A DNA stretch of 64,000 nt. Source: Pseudomonas fontis. Lineage in GTDB: Bacteria > Pseudomonadota > Gammaproteobacteria > Pseudomonadales > Pseudomonadaceae. Shown here one piece after another: positions 9,913 to 18,745 of the stretch (position 1 is the first letter of the stretch; every line of letters starts with the position of its first letter). A program made the position numbers and the translations under genes. Under the pieces are notes generated by a model, which had not been told where the DNA came from, ran no database searches, and worked only from the letters and a program-made list of their open reading frames with translations. The stretch lies in NCBI RefSeq assembly GCF_028656955.1, contig NZ_JAMDGY010000002.1:1-64000 (forward strand). The letters are read 5' to 3'.

Positions 9913-11061
9913 ATGACCGTGACGCTGTCCCCCCTGAGCATCGACTGTGCGTTCGACTCCGGCAACATCCTCATCCGTGACGTCAGCAATCCTGCCCAGG
10001 TCCGTTTGGCGATCCGCCCTGACACCCATAGCAACCATTTCCAGTGGTTCCACTTCAAGGCCAGCGGCCTGACCCCAGGGCAGACGCACCAGTTCAACCT
10101 GGAAAATGCCGGGGAGTCTTCCTACAACGCAGCCTGGCAGGGATATCAGGCGGTCGCCTCGTATGATCAGCAAACGTGGTTCCGCGTACCCAGCCAATTC
10201 GATGGCAAGGCGCTGCATTTCAGCCTCGAAGCCCGCGAGCCACAAGCTTGGTTCGCCTACTTCGAACCTTATCCACGCGCGCGCCACAACCAACTGATCG
10301 AACGTGCCGTGAGCCTGCCGAACGTCGCGCTGCTGGCGACCGGGCGCAGCGTCGAAGGTCGCGACATTCCCCTGTTGCGTGCAGGTGATGGTGCTGCTGG
10401 CAAACGCAAGATCTGGATCATCGCGCAGCAGCACCCCGGCGAGCACATGGCCGAATGGTTCATGGAAGGCGTGATTGATCGCCTGGAGCAGAACGATGAG
10501 ACGGTTCAAGCGTTGCTGGAAAAAGCGGACCTCTACCTGATCCCCAACATGAACCCCGACGGAGCGTTCCACGGCCACCTGCGCACCAACTTCAAGGGCA
10601 AGGACCTCAACCGGGCCTGGCAGGATGCGAGTAGCGAACTGACGCCAGAGGTGCTCTTCGCGCAGCAGCAAATGAAGCTGCATGGCGTCGACCTGTTCCT
10701 CGATGCCCATGGTGACGAAGAAATTCCGCATGTATTCACAGCAGCCTGTGAAGGCAACCCGGGTTATACGCCGCGTATTGCCGAGCTTGAAGAGCGCTTT
10801 CGCAGCACCTTGTGCAGCGTTACCCAAGACTTCCAGACCAAGCATGGCTATGCACTGAGCAAGCCGGGCGAAGCCAACATGACCCTGGCGTGCAATGCGG
10901 TGGGCCAGGCGTATGACTGCCTGTCACTGACCCTGGAAATGCCGTTCAAAGACCATGACGATGCGCCGAACGCCGTTACCGGCTGGTCCGGGGCGCGCTC
11001 CAAGGCATTGGCCGGGGCTGTGCTGGAGACGTTTGAGAAGATGGCAGGCAACCTGCGCTGA
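9913..11061 (+). CDS. M14-family zinc carboxypeptidase (cytosolic carboxypeptidase-like)
   Basis: Protein of 382 residues: an N-terminal beta-rich domain of the CCP type, then an M14 peptidase domain. The zinc site is visible as HPGEHMAEW (His174, Glu177) with a later His in DAHGDEE (about residue 265). The catalytic Glu is in LTLEMPFKD (about 342). No signal peptide, so cytosolic. Relatives include eukaryotic deglutamylases and bacterial enzymes of unclear substrate. ATG follows AGGAG. Confidence 0.9.
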   Translation: MTVTLSPLSIDCAFDSGNILIRDVSNPAQVRLAIRPDTHSNHFQWFHFKASGLTPGQTHQFNLENAGESSYNAAWQGYQAVASYDQQTWFRVPSQFDGKALHFSLEAREPQAWFAYFEPYPRARHNQLIERAVSLPNVALLATGRSVEGRDIPLLRAGDGAAGKRKIWIIAQQHPGEHMAEWFMEGVIDRLEQNDETVQALLEKADLYLIPNMNPDGAFHGHLRTNFKGKDLNRAWQDASSELTPEVLFAQQQMKLHGVDLFLDAHGDEEIPHVFTAACEGNPGYTPRIAELEERFRSTLCSVTQDFQTKHGYALSKPGEANMTLACNAVGQAYDCLSLTLEMPFKDHDDAPNAVTGWSGARSKALAGAVLETFEKMAGNLR

Positions 11062-11185
11062 TGCTCGGGAATGGCCACCCTGCTTGCCCTGGAGGCCCTG
11101 CCGTTGAAGGTTGAGCGGGCGCGTACGCGGGTCTGGAGCAAAGTCAAAAGCGCCGTCTGACTGCAAGGCAACTGCCGCTAGCGTC

Positions 11186-12097
11186 TCAAGGGAATCTTGC
11201 CTGCATCAGGTAATCAATGAATACCCGCACCCGCAGCGGCAAATGCCGTGCGTGCGGGTAGATCAGCATGAACGGCCGTGAAGTCCCGCCAAACGCCGGC
11301 AACACCTCCAGCAATTCACCACTGTCCAGCTCGCGCTGCACGGTAAAGCGATAGGCCTGCATCAACCCAGCGCCACTTTTCACCAAGGTCGAGGTCGCCA
11401 GAAAGTCCCCCTGACAGGTGTAGTTCCCGCTTGTCTCCCGCTCCTGCAGGGCCTCCCCGTCTCGGAACGCCCACAGGGCCTTGCGCCCGGTGCTGGGGAT
11501 GTCGAACTGGATACAGTCATGCCCGGCCAGGTCGTCCGGCGTATGCGGCATGCCCACCTGCGCCAGATAGGCCGGGGTCCCGACCACCACCAACTCGGCA
11601 TCTTCCAGCCTGCGCGCCACCAGCCGCGAGTCCGTGGGTTCACGCCCGCGAATCGCCATATCGAACCCTTCCTCGAAAAAGTCGACGTTGCGGTTACTGA
11701 CGTGAAGGTCCAACTGCACCTGCGGATAGCGCGCTCGAAACCCCGGCAACAGTGGCAACAGCCGGTAATGCGCATAGGGCGTGGGCGCACTGATGCGCAG
11801 CCGACCGGAAGGCGTCACCTGCCCACCGGTCGCCTCGCGCTCGGCATCCACCAACTGGGCCAATGCCTGTCGGCAGTGCGCGTAATAGCGCTGGCCTTCC
11901 TCGCTCAGGCGCATTTGCCGCGTGGTGCGCACAAACAGGCGCACGCCCAGGCGCTCCTCCAGACGCGCCACCGAGCGGCTGACCGCCGCCGGCGTTACCC
12001 CCGCCTGCGTAGCCGCCGCCGTAAAGCTGCCAGTTTCTGCCGCAAGGCAGAACAGCTCGATGCTACCCAATTGCAGATCGTCGAAATAGCGGGTCAT
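11186..12097 (-). CDS. LysR-family transcriptional regulator
   Basis: Regulator of 303 residues with a classic N-terminal winged HTH (GSIELFCLAAETGSFTAAAT, AVSRSVARLEERLGVRLF) and a substrate-binding C-terminal domain. Divergent from an SDR/tautomerase pair that starts 128 bp away, its probable target. The start is placed at the ATG just before the HTH; the frame is open 17 codons further, without a clear Shine-Dalgarno at either place. The ligand cannot be deduced. Confidence 0.92.
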   Translation of the reverse strand: MTRYFDDLQLGSIELFCLAAETGSFTAAATQAGVTPAAVSRSVARLEERLGVRLFVRTTRQMRLSEEGQRYYAHCRQALAQLVDAEREATGGQVTPSGRLRISAPTPYAHYRLLPLLPGFRARYPQVQLDLHVSNRNVDFFEEGFDMAIRGREPTDSRLVARRLEDAELVVVGTPAYLAQVGMPHTPDDLAGHDCIQFDIPSTGRKALWAFRDGEALQERETSGNYTCQGDFLATSTLVKSGAGLMQAYRFTVQRELDSGELLEVLPAFGGTSRPFMLIYPHARHLPLRVRVFIDYLMQARFP

Positions 12098-12224
12098 GGC
12101 GGTCACATTGATTACATGGAGTATCAATTGAAATGCCATACGCCTCATTTTTCAACCACCAGTTGTTATCTATAGTGATCTCCATGCCGGGCACCCACCG
12201 CCCGTACCCTTGGAGAACCACCCC

Positions 12225-12965
12225 ATGAGCACTGCAAAAACTGTCATCGTCACCGGCGCATCCAGCGGTTTGGGCTTCGCCATCGCCAAGGCCTACCTGG
12301 AGCGCGGCGACAACGTGGTCGGCAACGCCCGCACCATGGCGCGCCTTGAAGAAGCCGCAAGCAAACTGGGCAACCCGGCAAACCTGTTGCTGGTGGCTGG
12401 CGACATTGCCAAGCCGCAAACGGCGAAAGCACTGTTCGAGCAGGCCATCGCCGCGTTCGGCAAGGTCGATGTGCTGGTCAACAACGCCGGGATCTTCATT
12501 GCCAAACCGGTCGGTGACTACACCGAGGAAGACGTCGATGCAATTGTCTCGACCAACCTGAAGGGCTTCTTCTACCCCGCCCAAGCCGCGGCCGCACACA
12601 TGAGCGCGCAGGGCAGCGGGCACATCATCAGCATTACCGCATCCATTGCCATGCAGCCGAACGTGAAGGTCCCCGCCCTGCTCCCGGTGCTGATCAAGGG
12701 CGGCCTGAACCACGCCGTGCGCGGCCTGGCGCTTGAGTTGGCGGCATCGGGCGTGAAGGTAAACGCGGTAGCCCCCGGCATCATCGACACGCCGCTGCAC
12801 CCAAGCGATGCGCAAACCCAGGCCGCGCTGCGCAGCCTGGCCCCCAGCGGCAAGGTCGGCTCGCCGCAGGATGTGGTCGATGCAGTGCTATACCTGAGCG
12901 ACACCTCGTTCGTGACCGGCACCATCCTGCCAGTCGACGGCGGCGCCACCAGCGGTACCTGGTAA
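12225..12965 (+). CDS. Short-chain dehydrogenase/reductase
   Basis: Cytosolic oxidoreductase of 246 residues with the NAD(P) motif TGASSGLGFA and NNAG near residue 88. Where most SDRs carry YxxxK this protein reads LLPVLIKGGLNHAVR: the Lys is present but the Tyr position reads Leu, so activity may be altered. The C-terminal DGGATSGTW is typical of classical SDRs. ATG follows TGGAGA. It precedes a tautomerase by 25 bp and is divergent from a LysR gene, an arrangement common for small inducible catabolic or stress units. Substrate unknown. Confidence 0.9.
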   Translation: MSTAKTVIVTGASSGLGFAIAKAYLERGDNVVGNARTMARLEEAASKLGNPANLLLVAGDIAKPQTAKALFEQAIAAFGKVDVLVNNAGIFIAKPVGDYTEEDVDAIVSTNLKGFFYPAQAAAAHMSAQGSGHIISITASIAMQPNVKVPALLPVLIKGGLNHAVRGLALELAASGVKVNAVAPGIIDTPLHPSDAQTQAALRSLAPSGKVGSPQDVVDAVLYLSDTSFVTGTILPVDGGATSGTW

Positions 12966-12990
12966 ACCATCACTCCAAGAGGAAAGCGTC

Positions 12991-13206
12991 ATGCCTTACG
13001 TTCATATCCGCGTCACCGATGAAGGCGTCACCGCCGAGCAGAAACGCGAACTGATCGAAGCGACCACGGCGATGCTGGAACGCATCCTGAACAAGCCACC
13101 CGCCTCGACCTTCGTGGTGATTGAAGAGGTGCCGACGGACAACTGGGGGGCTGGCGGGGAAACCGTGACGGCGATACGGTTGCGAGAAAACAGTCGGACG
13201 CGTTAA
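12991..13206 (+). CDS. 4-oxalocrotonate tautomerase-family protein
   Basis: Small protein of 71 residues. It begins MPYVHIRVT, so removal of Met leaves the catalytic N-terminal Pro of this superfamily. Residues 15-50 (TAEQKRELIEATTAMLERIL) form the expected helix, and VVIEEVPTDNWGAGGE the following strand and loop. Members interconvert keto and enol forms or dehalogenate small acids. Likely co-transcribed with the preceding SDR gene. Confidence 0.88.
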   Translation: MPYVHIRVTDEGVTAEQKRELIEATTAMLERILNKPPASTFVVIEEVPTDNWGAGGETVTAIRLRENSRTR

Positions 13207-13367
13207 GACAGGCACTGCAGTACCCCCTCTTCGCCAGGCAAACCCAATCCTCATGATAGAAGTGCCATCACGGATGATGGCATCATGCATGTTCAGTTTC
13301 GCCTGGCACGATCGCTCACCTTCAGCGCCCGCATCAGTCAACCCGTACCAAGGAACGTGTAAACAAC

Positions 13368-14012
13368 ATGAGTCAGGGACAAGATCAATCCAAAGCGGTG
13401 GCACTTTACACTTTTGGGGGCGTCATACTCGGCGGAGCACTGACCATCGCCGCGCAATACTTGATTACCTACCAAGGTATTGAAAGGCCCAAAATTGAAT
13501 TGGAAACCAAGAGAGCCAATATCGAGGCACACAAACATGTTCTGGCACTCAGCCCCAGTACAAGCAGTTCATGTCATGCAACCAACATCGATAACTGGTC
13601 ATGGAAGATCTCTTGCACGACCAAGAACGCGGGCCAGTATCCGGTGGATGTCACGCTCAGCGACATTCAGGTCACACTGTCCTCAGATACAACGGAAAAA
13701 CGCTATCGCGCTGAAAGCGGATTCACCATCAACTACCCAAATGACAAGAAAACCTACCGCTCACAACCAGGCACTGAAGGCCAACTTTGGGCGTACGTAA
13801 ACTTTGACAAGACACGCTACGCGGATGGCATAAAACGAACAGACCTGCTGGGTATCGCGAATATTGAAAGCGCTACCATTTCTTCAGTACAGGAATATGT
13901 CGCCAAACAGTTCCCTGAGCTGAAGCGTCTGGTGGCCGACACATCCACCTCCGGCGCAAATATCTACATCTCATTGCCGGTTCCAGTGGCTGAAAAAAAA
14001 GCAGTCGATTGA
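13368..14012 (+). CDS. Membrane-anchored protein of unknown function, AT-rich
   Basis: Protein of 214 residues that I do not recognise. Residues about 12-32 (LYTFGGVILGGALTIAAQYL) form one membrane helix. The rest is a beta-rich domain with two Cys (SSSCHATN and KISCTTKN) that could form a disulfide. The gene is visibly richer in A/T than its neighbours, suggesting acquisition from elsewhere. Convergent with the amidase gene. Possibly an isolated accessory gene; no partner is seen. Confidence 0.7.
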   Translation: MSQGQDQSKAVALYTFGGVILGGALTIAAQYLITYQGIERPKIELETKRANIEAHKHVLALSPSTSSSCHATNIDNWSWKISCTTKNAGQYPVDVTLSDIQVTLSSDTTEKRYRAESGFTINYPNDKKTYRSQPGTEGQLWAYVNFDKTRYADGIKRTDLLGIANIESATISSVQEYVAKQFPELKRLVADTSTSGANIYISLPVPVAEKKAVD

Positions 14013-14025
14013 GACGCCCTGGGCT

Positions 14026-14057
14026 GGGGGATGACGTGGTACCCCACATCATCCCCC
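14026..14057. terminator. Hairpin between convergent genes
   Basis: GGGGGATGACGTGG and CCACATCATCCCCC pair with one mismatch around a short loop. No T-run follows, so the role as a two-way terminator is inferred from position only. Confidence 0.5.
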
Positions 14058-14063
14058 TGGAGG

Positions 14064-15779
14064 TCAGGACGCTTTCACGTGCAATACCGGAGTACGCGGT
14101 GGGATCCTGCGCTTGGAGCCGGTCGCCTCGTACGCCGCCGCAAACTTCAGCAGGTTCGAGTCATCATAGGCACGGCCGGCAAAGGTCAGGCCGATCGGCA
14201 TGCCGATATCGGCCATCACGCCCATCGGTACGGTGACGGTCGGCACACCCAGGTGACGGATCGCCAGGTTGCCGTTGGCTACCCAGATACCGTTGCTCCA
14301 GGCGATGTCGGCCGACGCCGGGTTGACGTCGGCATCTGCCGGGCCAACGTCGGCAACGGTCGGGAACAGCACCGCATCGAGTTGCAGGTTGTCCATCCAG
14401 TCTTCCAGGTCGAGCTTGCGGGTCTGCTCCAGGCCGCGCAGGCCGTCCGGCACGGTGCTGATCTGGTCGTACGGGGTAATGCCCCGCTCGGCCATGCGCA
14501 CGTACTCGTCCATGCCGGCTGCCAGGTCGCCCTCACGGTTAGGCAGCGTGCCTGGGTCATGCGGGAAGATGGCCGGGCCGTCGACGTCAACCAGGCGGTT
14601 GAGTTTCGGGTCGCCGTTGGCCTGCAGGAAATCGTCGAAGGCCCAGGCCGTCAGATCCCACAGTTCGTGGTGCTGGAACTCCTTGGAGACGATGCCGCGA
14701 TTGAACACGGTCGGAGCACCCGGGCGGTCGCCTTCGCAGTTGGAGACCAGCGGGAAGTCGACGTCGATCACTTGTGCGCCAGCCGCTTCAAGCGCCTTGC
14801 GCGCGTCTTCCCACAGTGTGATCGCCGAAGCGCGGGTATTGATGCGCTGACCAGTCGGGCCACCGATGCCCGGGGCTTCCGAGGTGCCTGCTTGCAGGTC
14901 GGCATTGATATACATGCGCGGAATACCGAAACGCTTGCCCTTGAGCGACTCGGCGCTCACGGCCAGGTCCAGGTAGGACGCCGGACGCACCGAGGCGACG
15001 CTCGGGATCGGCACCCAAGGCTGCAGGCGCCACAGGTCACCGCGTTTATCCGGGTCTTCAGCCACGACCACATCGAGCACTTCGAGCAGGTCGGCCATGG
15101 TCCGCGCATACGGCACGACCACATCCATGGTCGGCGTCAGCGGCCAGTTGCCACGCACCGAAATCACCCCGCGCGAAGGCGTATAGGCGCACAGGCCGTT
15201 GTTCGAGGCCGGGCCACGACCGCTGGACCAGGTTTCTTCCGCCAGGCCGAAGGCCGAGAAGCTCGCCGCCGTCGCGGTGCCCGCGCCGTTGGAAGAGCCC
15301 GACGCAAAGGGCGCGGTCAGGTAATCGGCGTTGTACGGGCTTTCGGCGCGGCCGTAGACGCCGCGCTGCATACCGCCATTGGCCATCGGCGGCATATTGG
15401 TCTTGCCCAGGCAGATGGCACCGGCAGCGCGCAGGCGCTCGATGGTGAACGCATCACGGTAGGCCACCAGGTCCTTGAAGGCCGGGCTGCCGGAAGCAGC
15501 GGTAAGGCCCTTGACCAGGTAGCTGTCCTTGGCGGTATAGGGGATGCCGTCCAGCGGCCCGAGGGTTTCGCCCTTGGCCCGGCGGGCATCAGAGGCCTGC
15601 GCTTCCTTGAGCGCCTGCGGGTTGCGCACCACGACCGCGTTGAGGGCGGTGGCGGTTTCAGGGCCGTCATAGGCGTCGATACGGGCCAGGTACGCCTGAA
15701 CCAGCTCGACCGCCGTCGTCTGACCGGACTCGAGCGCAGCGCGCAGCTCGGCAATGGAAACTTCGGTGACTTCGATCAT
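14064..15779 (-). CDS. Amidase (amidase-signature family)
   Basis: Amidohydrolase of 571 residues with a Ser-cisSer-Lys triad. The Lys is in IPYTAKDSYL (Lys84) and the cis-Ser in ASGSSNGAG (about 162-163). The nucleophile loop reads ETWSSGRGPAS (Ser186) instead of the usual TDTGGSIR. No signal peptide, so probably cytosolic. The native amide is unknown; length and sequence resemble the larger amidases rather than GatA. A possible 33-codon ORF upstream overlaps the start by 4 bp (ATGA). The gene is divergent from the carboxynorspermidine operon. Confidence 0.88.
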   Translation of the reverse strand: MIEVTEVSIAELRAALESGQTTAVELVQAYLARIDAYDGPETATALNAVVVRNPQALKEAQASDARRAKGETLGPLDGIPYTAKDSYLVKGLTAASGSPAFKDLVAYRDAFTIERLRAAGAICLGKTNMPPMANGGMQRGVYGRAESPYNADYLTAPFASGSSNGAGTATAASFSAFGLAEETWSSGRGPASNNGLCAYTPSRGVISVRGNWPLTPTMDVVVPYARTMADLLEVLDVVVAEDPDKRGDLWRLQPWVPIPSVASVRPASYLDLAVSAESLKGKRFGIPRMYINADLQAGTSEAPGIGGPTGQRINTRASAITLWEDARKALEAAGAQVIDVDFPLVSNCEGDRPGAPTVFNRGIVSKEFQHHELWDLTAWAFDDFLQANGDPKLNRLVDVDGPAIFPHDPGTLPNREGDLAAGMDEYVRMAERGITPYDQISTVPDGLRGLEQTRKLDLEDWMDNLQLDAVLFPTVADVGPADADVNPASADIAWSNGIWVANGNLAIRHLGVPTVTVPMGVMADIGMPIGLTFAGRAYDDSNLLKFAAAYEATGSKRRIPPRTPVLHVKAS

Positions 15780-15877
15780 GCTGCTACCGCCGACGACAGG
15801 TGGGAGAAGTGGTGAATATTTCCATCACCCTGGTGGTCGGGCGCATGGGCATCACTTTTCTTGGAATGGGTGTACAT
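15776..15877 (-). CDS. Possible 33-residue His-rich leader peptide of the amidase gene
   Basis: A short open frame reads MYTHSKKSDAHAPDH... and ends SHLSSAVAA. Six of 33 residues are His. Its TGA overlaps the amidase ATG as ATGA, the pattern of translational coupling. The ribosome site is weak (GAGAA close upstream). It could be a real small gene, a leader that meters amidase translation, or chance. Confidence 0.35.
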   Translation of the reverse strand: MYTHSKKSDAHAPDHQGDGNIHHFSHLSSAVAA

Positions 15878-16192
15878 AGGGTTCTCATGACAAGGCAGGT
15901 TAAGCGCTGGGAGGATCCTACAAAGCCCGGCCTTTCTACGCAAGAAGCGTTTGGCTGAATATTCGCCGCGGGCCGATGACAGGTACTGTCGCAGGGCACG
16001 ACTTGCCCAGCCATGGCGGGTTCCAGGGCTTTGCAGCGCCGCAAAGGCGTAATTTATTCTTGACACACCACCTCGCCGACAGCGTGCCTGCCCCCCGTAT
16101 CCATGTCCGGTGTAGGCTGGGCCCTTTCGATATCTGCCGAGTGAAGGCACAATGCGCATCCTTTTTTGGCTGGCCTTGCCGGAGGCCTCGAA
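15878..16192. other. Intergenic region between amidase and carboxynorspermidine operon
   Basis: 315 bp holding the divergent promoters of both units. A perfect TTGACA occurs at 16060-16065, but no convincing -10 follows at the normal distance. No repeat or RNA gene was recognised. Confidence 0.4.
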
Positions 16193-17290
16193 ATGATCAA
16201 AACGCCGTACTACCTCATCGACAAACAAAAGCTGCTGAGCAACATGCAGAAGATTGCCTATGTGCGCGAGCACTCCGGGGCCAAGGCCCTGCTGGCACTC
16301 AAGTGCTTTGCCACCTGGTCGGTCTTCGACCTGATGCAGCAGTACATGGACGGCACCACGTCCTCGTCGCTCTACGAGCTCAAGCTCGGCCGCCAGAAGT
16401 TTGCCGGCGAAACCCACGCCTACAGCGTGGCCTGGGCCGACGACGAGATCGAGGAGATGATCGAGAACTGCGACAAGATCATCTTCAACTCCATCGGCCA
16501 GCTGCAACGCTACGCCGAAGCGACCACCGACAAGGTCCGTGGCCTGCGCGTCAACCCGCAAGTGAGCAGCTCCGACTACCTGCTGGCCGACCCGGCACGC
16601 CCGTTCAGCCGCCTGGGCGAATGGGACCCGGTGAAGATCGAACAGGTGATCGAGCAGATCTCCGGCTTCATGTTCCACAACAACTGCGAGAACGGCGACT
16701 TCGGCCTGTTCGACCAGATGCTCAACACCATCGAAGAGCGCTTTGGCGAACTGCTGCACAAGGTCGAGTGGGTCAGCCTCGGTGGCGGCATCCACTTCAC
16801 CGGTGAAGACTACGCACTGGACGCCTTCTGCGCGCGCCTTAAAGGCTTCGCCGAAAAATACGGCGTACAGGTCTACCTGGAACCGGGCGAAGCGGCCATC
16901 ACCCAGAGCGCCTCGCTGGAAGTCAGCGTGCTCGACACGCTGTACAACGGCAAGCACCTGGCCGTGGTCGACAGCTCCATCGAAGCACACATGCTCGACC
17001 TGCTGATCTATCGCCTGAACGCCAAGCTGGCACCGAGCGCGGGTGAACACACCTACATGGTGTGCGGCAAGTCCTGCCTGGCCGGAGACATCTTCGGCGA
17101 GTATCAATTTGATCGTCCGCTGGCCATCGGCGATCGGCTGTCGTTTGTTGACGCAGCTGGCTACACCATGGTCAAGAAAAACTGGTTCAACGGGCTGAAA
17201 ATGCCATCCATCGTAGTGAAACAACTTGACGGTAGTGTCGAGGTGGTTCGTGAATTTGGGTTCGAAGACTACCTGTCCAGCCTCTCGTAA
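16193..17290 (+). CDS. nspC: Carboxynorspermidine decarboxylase
   Basis: PLP-dependent enzyme of 365 residues of the alanine-racemase-fold decarboxylase group; it turns carboxynorspermidine or carboxyspermidine into the polyamine. The N-terminal ALLALKCFATW carries the PLP Lys. GGGIHFTGEDY and LEPGEAAI are PLP-phosphate and substrate loops, and CGKSCLAGDIFGEY near the C-terminus holds the active-site Cys. ATG follows GGAGG. The next gene encodes the partner dehydrogenase, so the two form the aspartate-semialdehyde route to spermidine or norspermidine. Confidence 0.92.
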   Translation: MIKTPYYLIDKQKLLSNMQKIAYVREHSGAKALLALKCFATWSVFDLMQQYMDGTTSSSLYELKLGRQKFAGETHAYSVAWADDEIEEMIENCDKIIFNSIGQLQRYAEATTDKVRGLRVNPQVSSSDYLLADPARPFSRLGEWDPVKIEQVIEQISGFMFHNNCENGDFGLFDQMLNTIEERFGELLHKVEWVSLGGGIHFTGEDYALDAFCARLKGFAEKYGVQVYLEPGEAAITQSASLEVSVLDTLYNGKHLAVVDSSIEAHMLDLLIYRLNAKLAPSAGEHTYMVCGKSCLAGDIFGEYQFDRPLAIGDRLSFVDAAGYTMVKKNWFNGLKMPSIVVKQLDGSVEVVREFGFEDYLSSLS

Positions 17291-17316
17291 GCGGGCAGAA
17301 AGGAGAGATAAAGAAA

Positions 17317-18552
17317 TTGAAGAAAAACGTTCTTATCATTGGTGCAGGAGGTGTCGCCAAGGTGGTGGCCCACAAGTGCGCGCAGCACAACGACGAACTC
17401 GGTCGGATTGCTATCGCGTCGCGCAACATCTCCAAATGCCAGGCCATCATCGACAGCGTCAAGGCCAAGGGTAGCCTCAAGCAACCCGCCGACATCAAGG
17501 CCTTCACGCTGAATGCGCTCGACGTCGAAGCGACCAAAGCGCTGATCCGCGAAACCGAATCGCAGATCGTCATCAACGTCGGTTCCGCGTTCCTCAACAT
17601 GTCGGTGCTGCGTGCCTGCATCGATACCGGCGTGGCCTACCTGGACACCGCCATTCACGAAGAACCGGGCAAGGTCTGCGAGACGCCGCCGTGGTACGGC
17701 AACTACGAGTGGAAACACCTCGAAGAGTGTCAGCAGAAGAACGTCACCGCCATTCTCGGCGTAGGTTTCGACCCAGGTGTGGTCAATGCCTATGCGGCAC
17801 TGGCCAAACAACAGTATTTCGACCGCATTGATTCGATCGACATTCTCGACGTCAATGCCGGTTCCCATGGCAAATATTTCGCCACCAATTTCGACCCGGA
17901 AATCAACTTCCGCGAATTCACCGGGCAGGTGTGGAGCTGGCAGAACAGCCAGTGGACCAGCAACACCATGTTCGAAGTCAAGCGTACCGATGACCTGCCG
18001 GTAGTGGGTTCGCAGAACCTGTACCTGACCGGTCACGATGAAGTGCATTCGCTGTCGAAGAACCTCGACGTGCCGAACGTGCGCTTCTGGATGAGCTTCG
18101 GCGAGCACTACATCAATGTGTTCACCGTCTTGAAAAACCTCGGCCTGCTTTCCGAGCAGCCGGTCAAGACTGCCGAAGGCCTGGAAGTGGTACCGTTGAA
18201 AGTGGTCAAGGCCGTGCTGCCGGACCCTTCCTCGCTGGCACCGGGCTACACCGGCAAGACCTGCATTGGTGACCTGGTCAAGGGCACCAAGGATGGCAAG
18301 CCGCGCGAAGTCTTCATCTACAACGTGGCCGACCACGAAGAAGCCTACGCCGAGACCGACAGCCAGGGTATTTCCTATACCGCTGGCGTACCGCCAGTGG
18401 CGGCGGCCTTGCTGGTAGCGCGTGGCGAGTGGGATGTGCAGCGCATGGTCAACGTCGAGGAGCTGCCAGCCGAGCCGTTCCTCAAGGCGCTGGACGTGAT
18501 GGGCCTGCCAACCCGCGTCAAGGACGAGAACGGCGACCGTCCCTGGAACTGA
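17317..18552 (+). CDS. Carboxynorspermidine/carboxyspermidine dehydrogenase (saccharopine dehydrogenase family)
   Basis: Reductase of 411 residues condensing aspartate semialdehyde with diaminopropane or putrescine using NADPH. The Rossmann motif NVLIIGAGGVAKVVAHK is at the N-terminus; the rest matches the saccharopine-dehydrogenase-like fold (GVGFDPGVVNAYAALA, HEEAYAETDSQGISYTAGVP). It starts with TTG; AAGGAGA lies about 11 nt upstream and no ATG is close. It lies 26 bp after the decarboxylase in one operon and is followed by a GC hairpin. Confidence 0.9.
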   Translation: MKKNVLIIGAGGVAKVVAHKCAQHNDELGRIAIASRNISKCQAIIDSVKAKGSLKQPADIKAFTLNALDVEATKALIRETESQIVINVGSAFLNMSVLRACIDTGVAYLDTAIHEEPGKVCETPPWYGNYEWKHLEECQQKNVTAILGVGFDPGVVNAYAALAKQQYFDRIDSIDILDVNAGSHGKYFATNFDPEINFREFTGQVWSWQNSQWTSNTMFEVKRTDDLPVVGSQNLYLTGHDEVHSLSKNLDVPNVRFWMSFGEHYINVFTVLKNLGLLSEQPVKTAEGLEVVPLKVVKAVLPDPSSLAPGYTGKTCIGDLVKGTKDGKPREVFIYNVADHEEAYAETDSQGISYTAGVPPVAAALLVARGEWDVQRMVNVEELPAEPFLKALDVMGLPTRVKDENGDRPWN

Positions 18553-18565
18553 TGTAGCAACACCC

Positions 18566-18587
18566 GGGCGCCCCCTGAAGGGCGCCC
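18566..18587 (+). terminator. Hairpin after the polyamine operon
   Basis: GGGCGCCC, loop CCTGAA, GGGCGCCC: a perfect 8-bp stem 14 bp after the stop codon. Only two T residues follow before a C-run, so termination may be partial. Confidence 0.6.
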
Positions 18588-18745
18588 TTCCCCTCCCCTG
18601 AACACCCCCCTTTCTTCAAACCTCTTCGCTGCGTCCGAGCCTGCGTCGTGTATGCGCTCGATGATGGGTCACCCTCGGGCTGTTTGCCCACCTTGCAGGC
18701 AAGCGAGGTAAGATGCCGTGCTTACCCTCCTACCAAGAGACCTTC

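Noticed and set aside
11070..11159. 29-codon frame starting MATLLALEALPLKV after the M14 peptidase
   Set aside because: No ribosome site, no known relative, and it lies between convergent genes; could be a remnant but unsupported.
14031..15815. Rightward frame of 594 codons across the amidase gene
   Set aside because: The leftward amidase shows the Lys and Ser motifs and normal length; the other frame has no domain.
15784..16044. 86-codon leftward frame upstream of the amidase
   Set aside because: Cys/Arg/Thr-rich with no Shine-Dalgarno; the 33-codon frame overlapping the amidase start is a better candidate.
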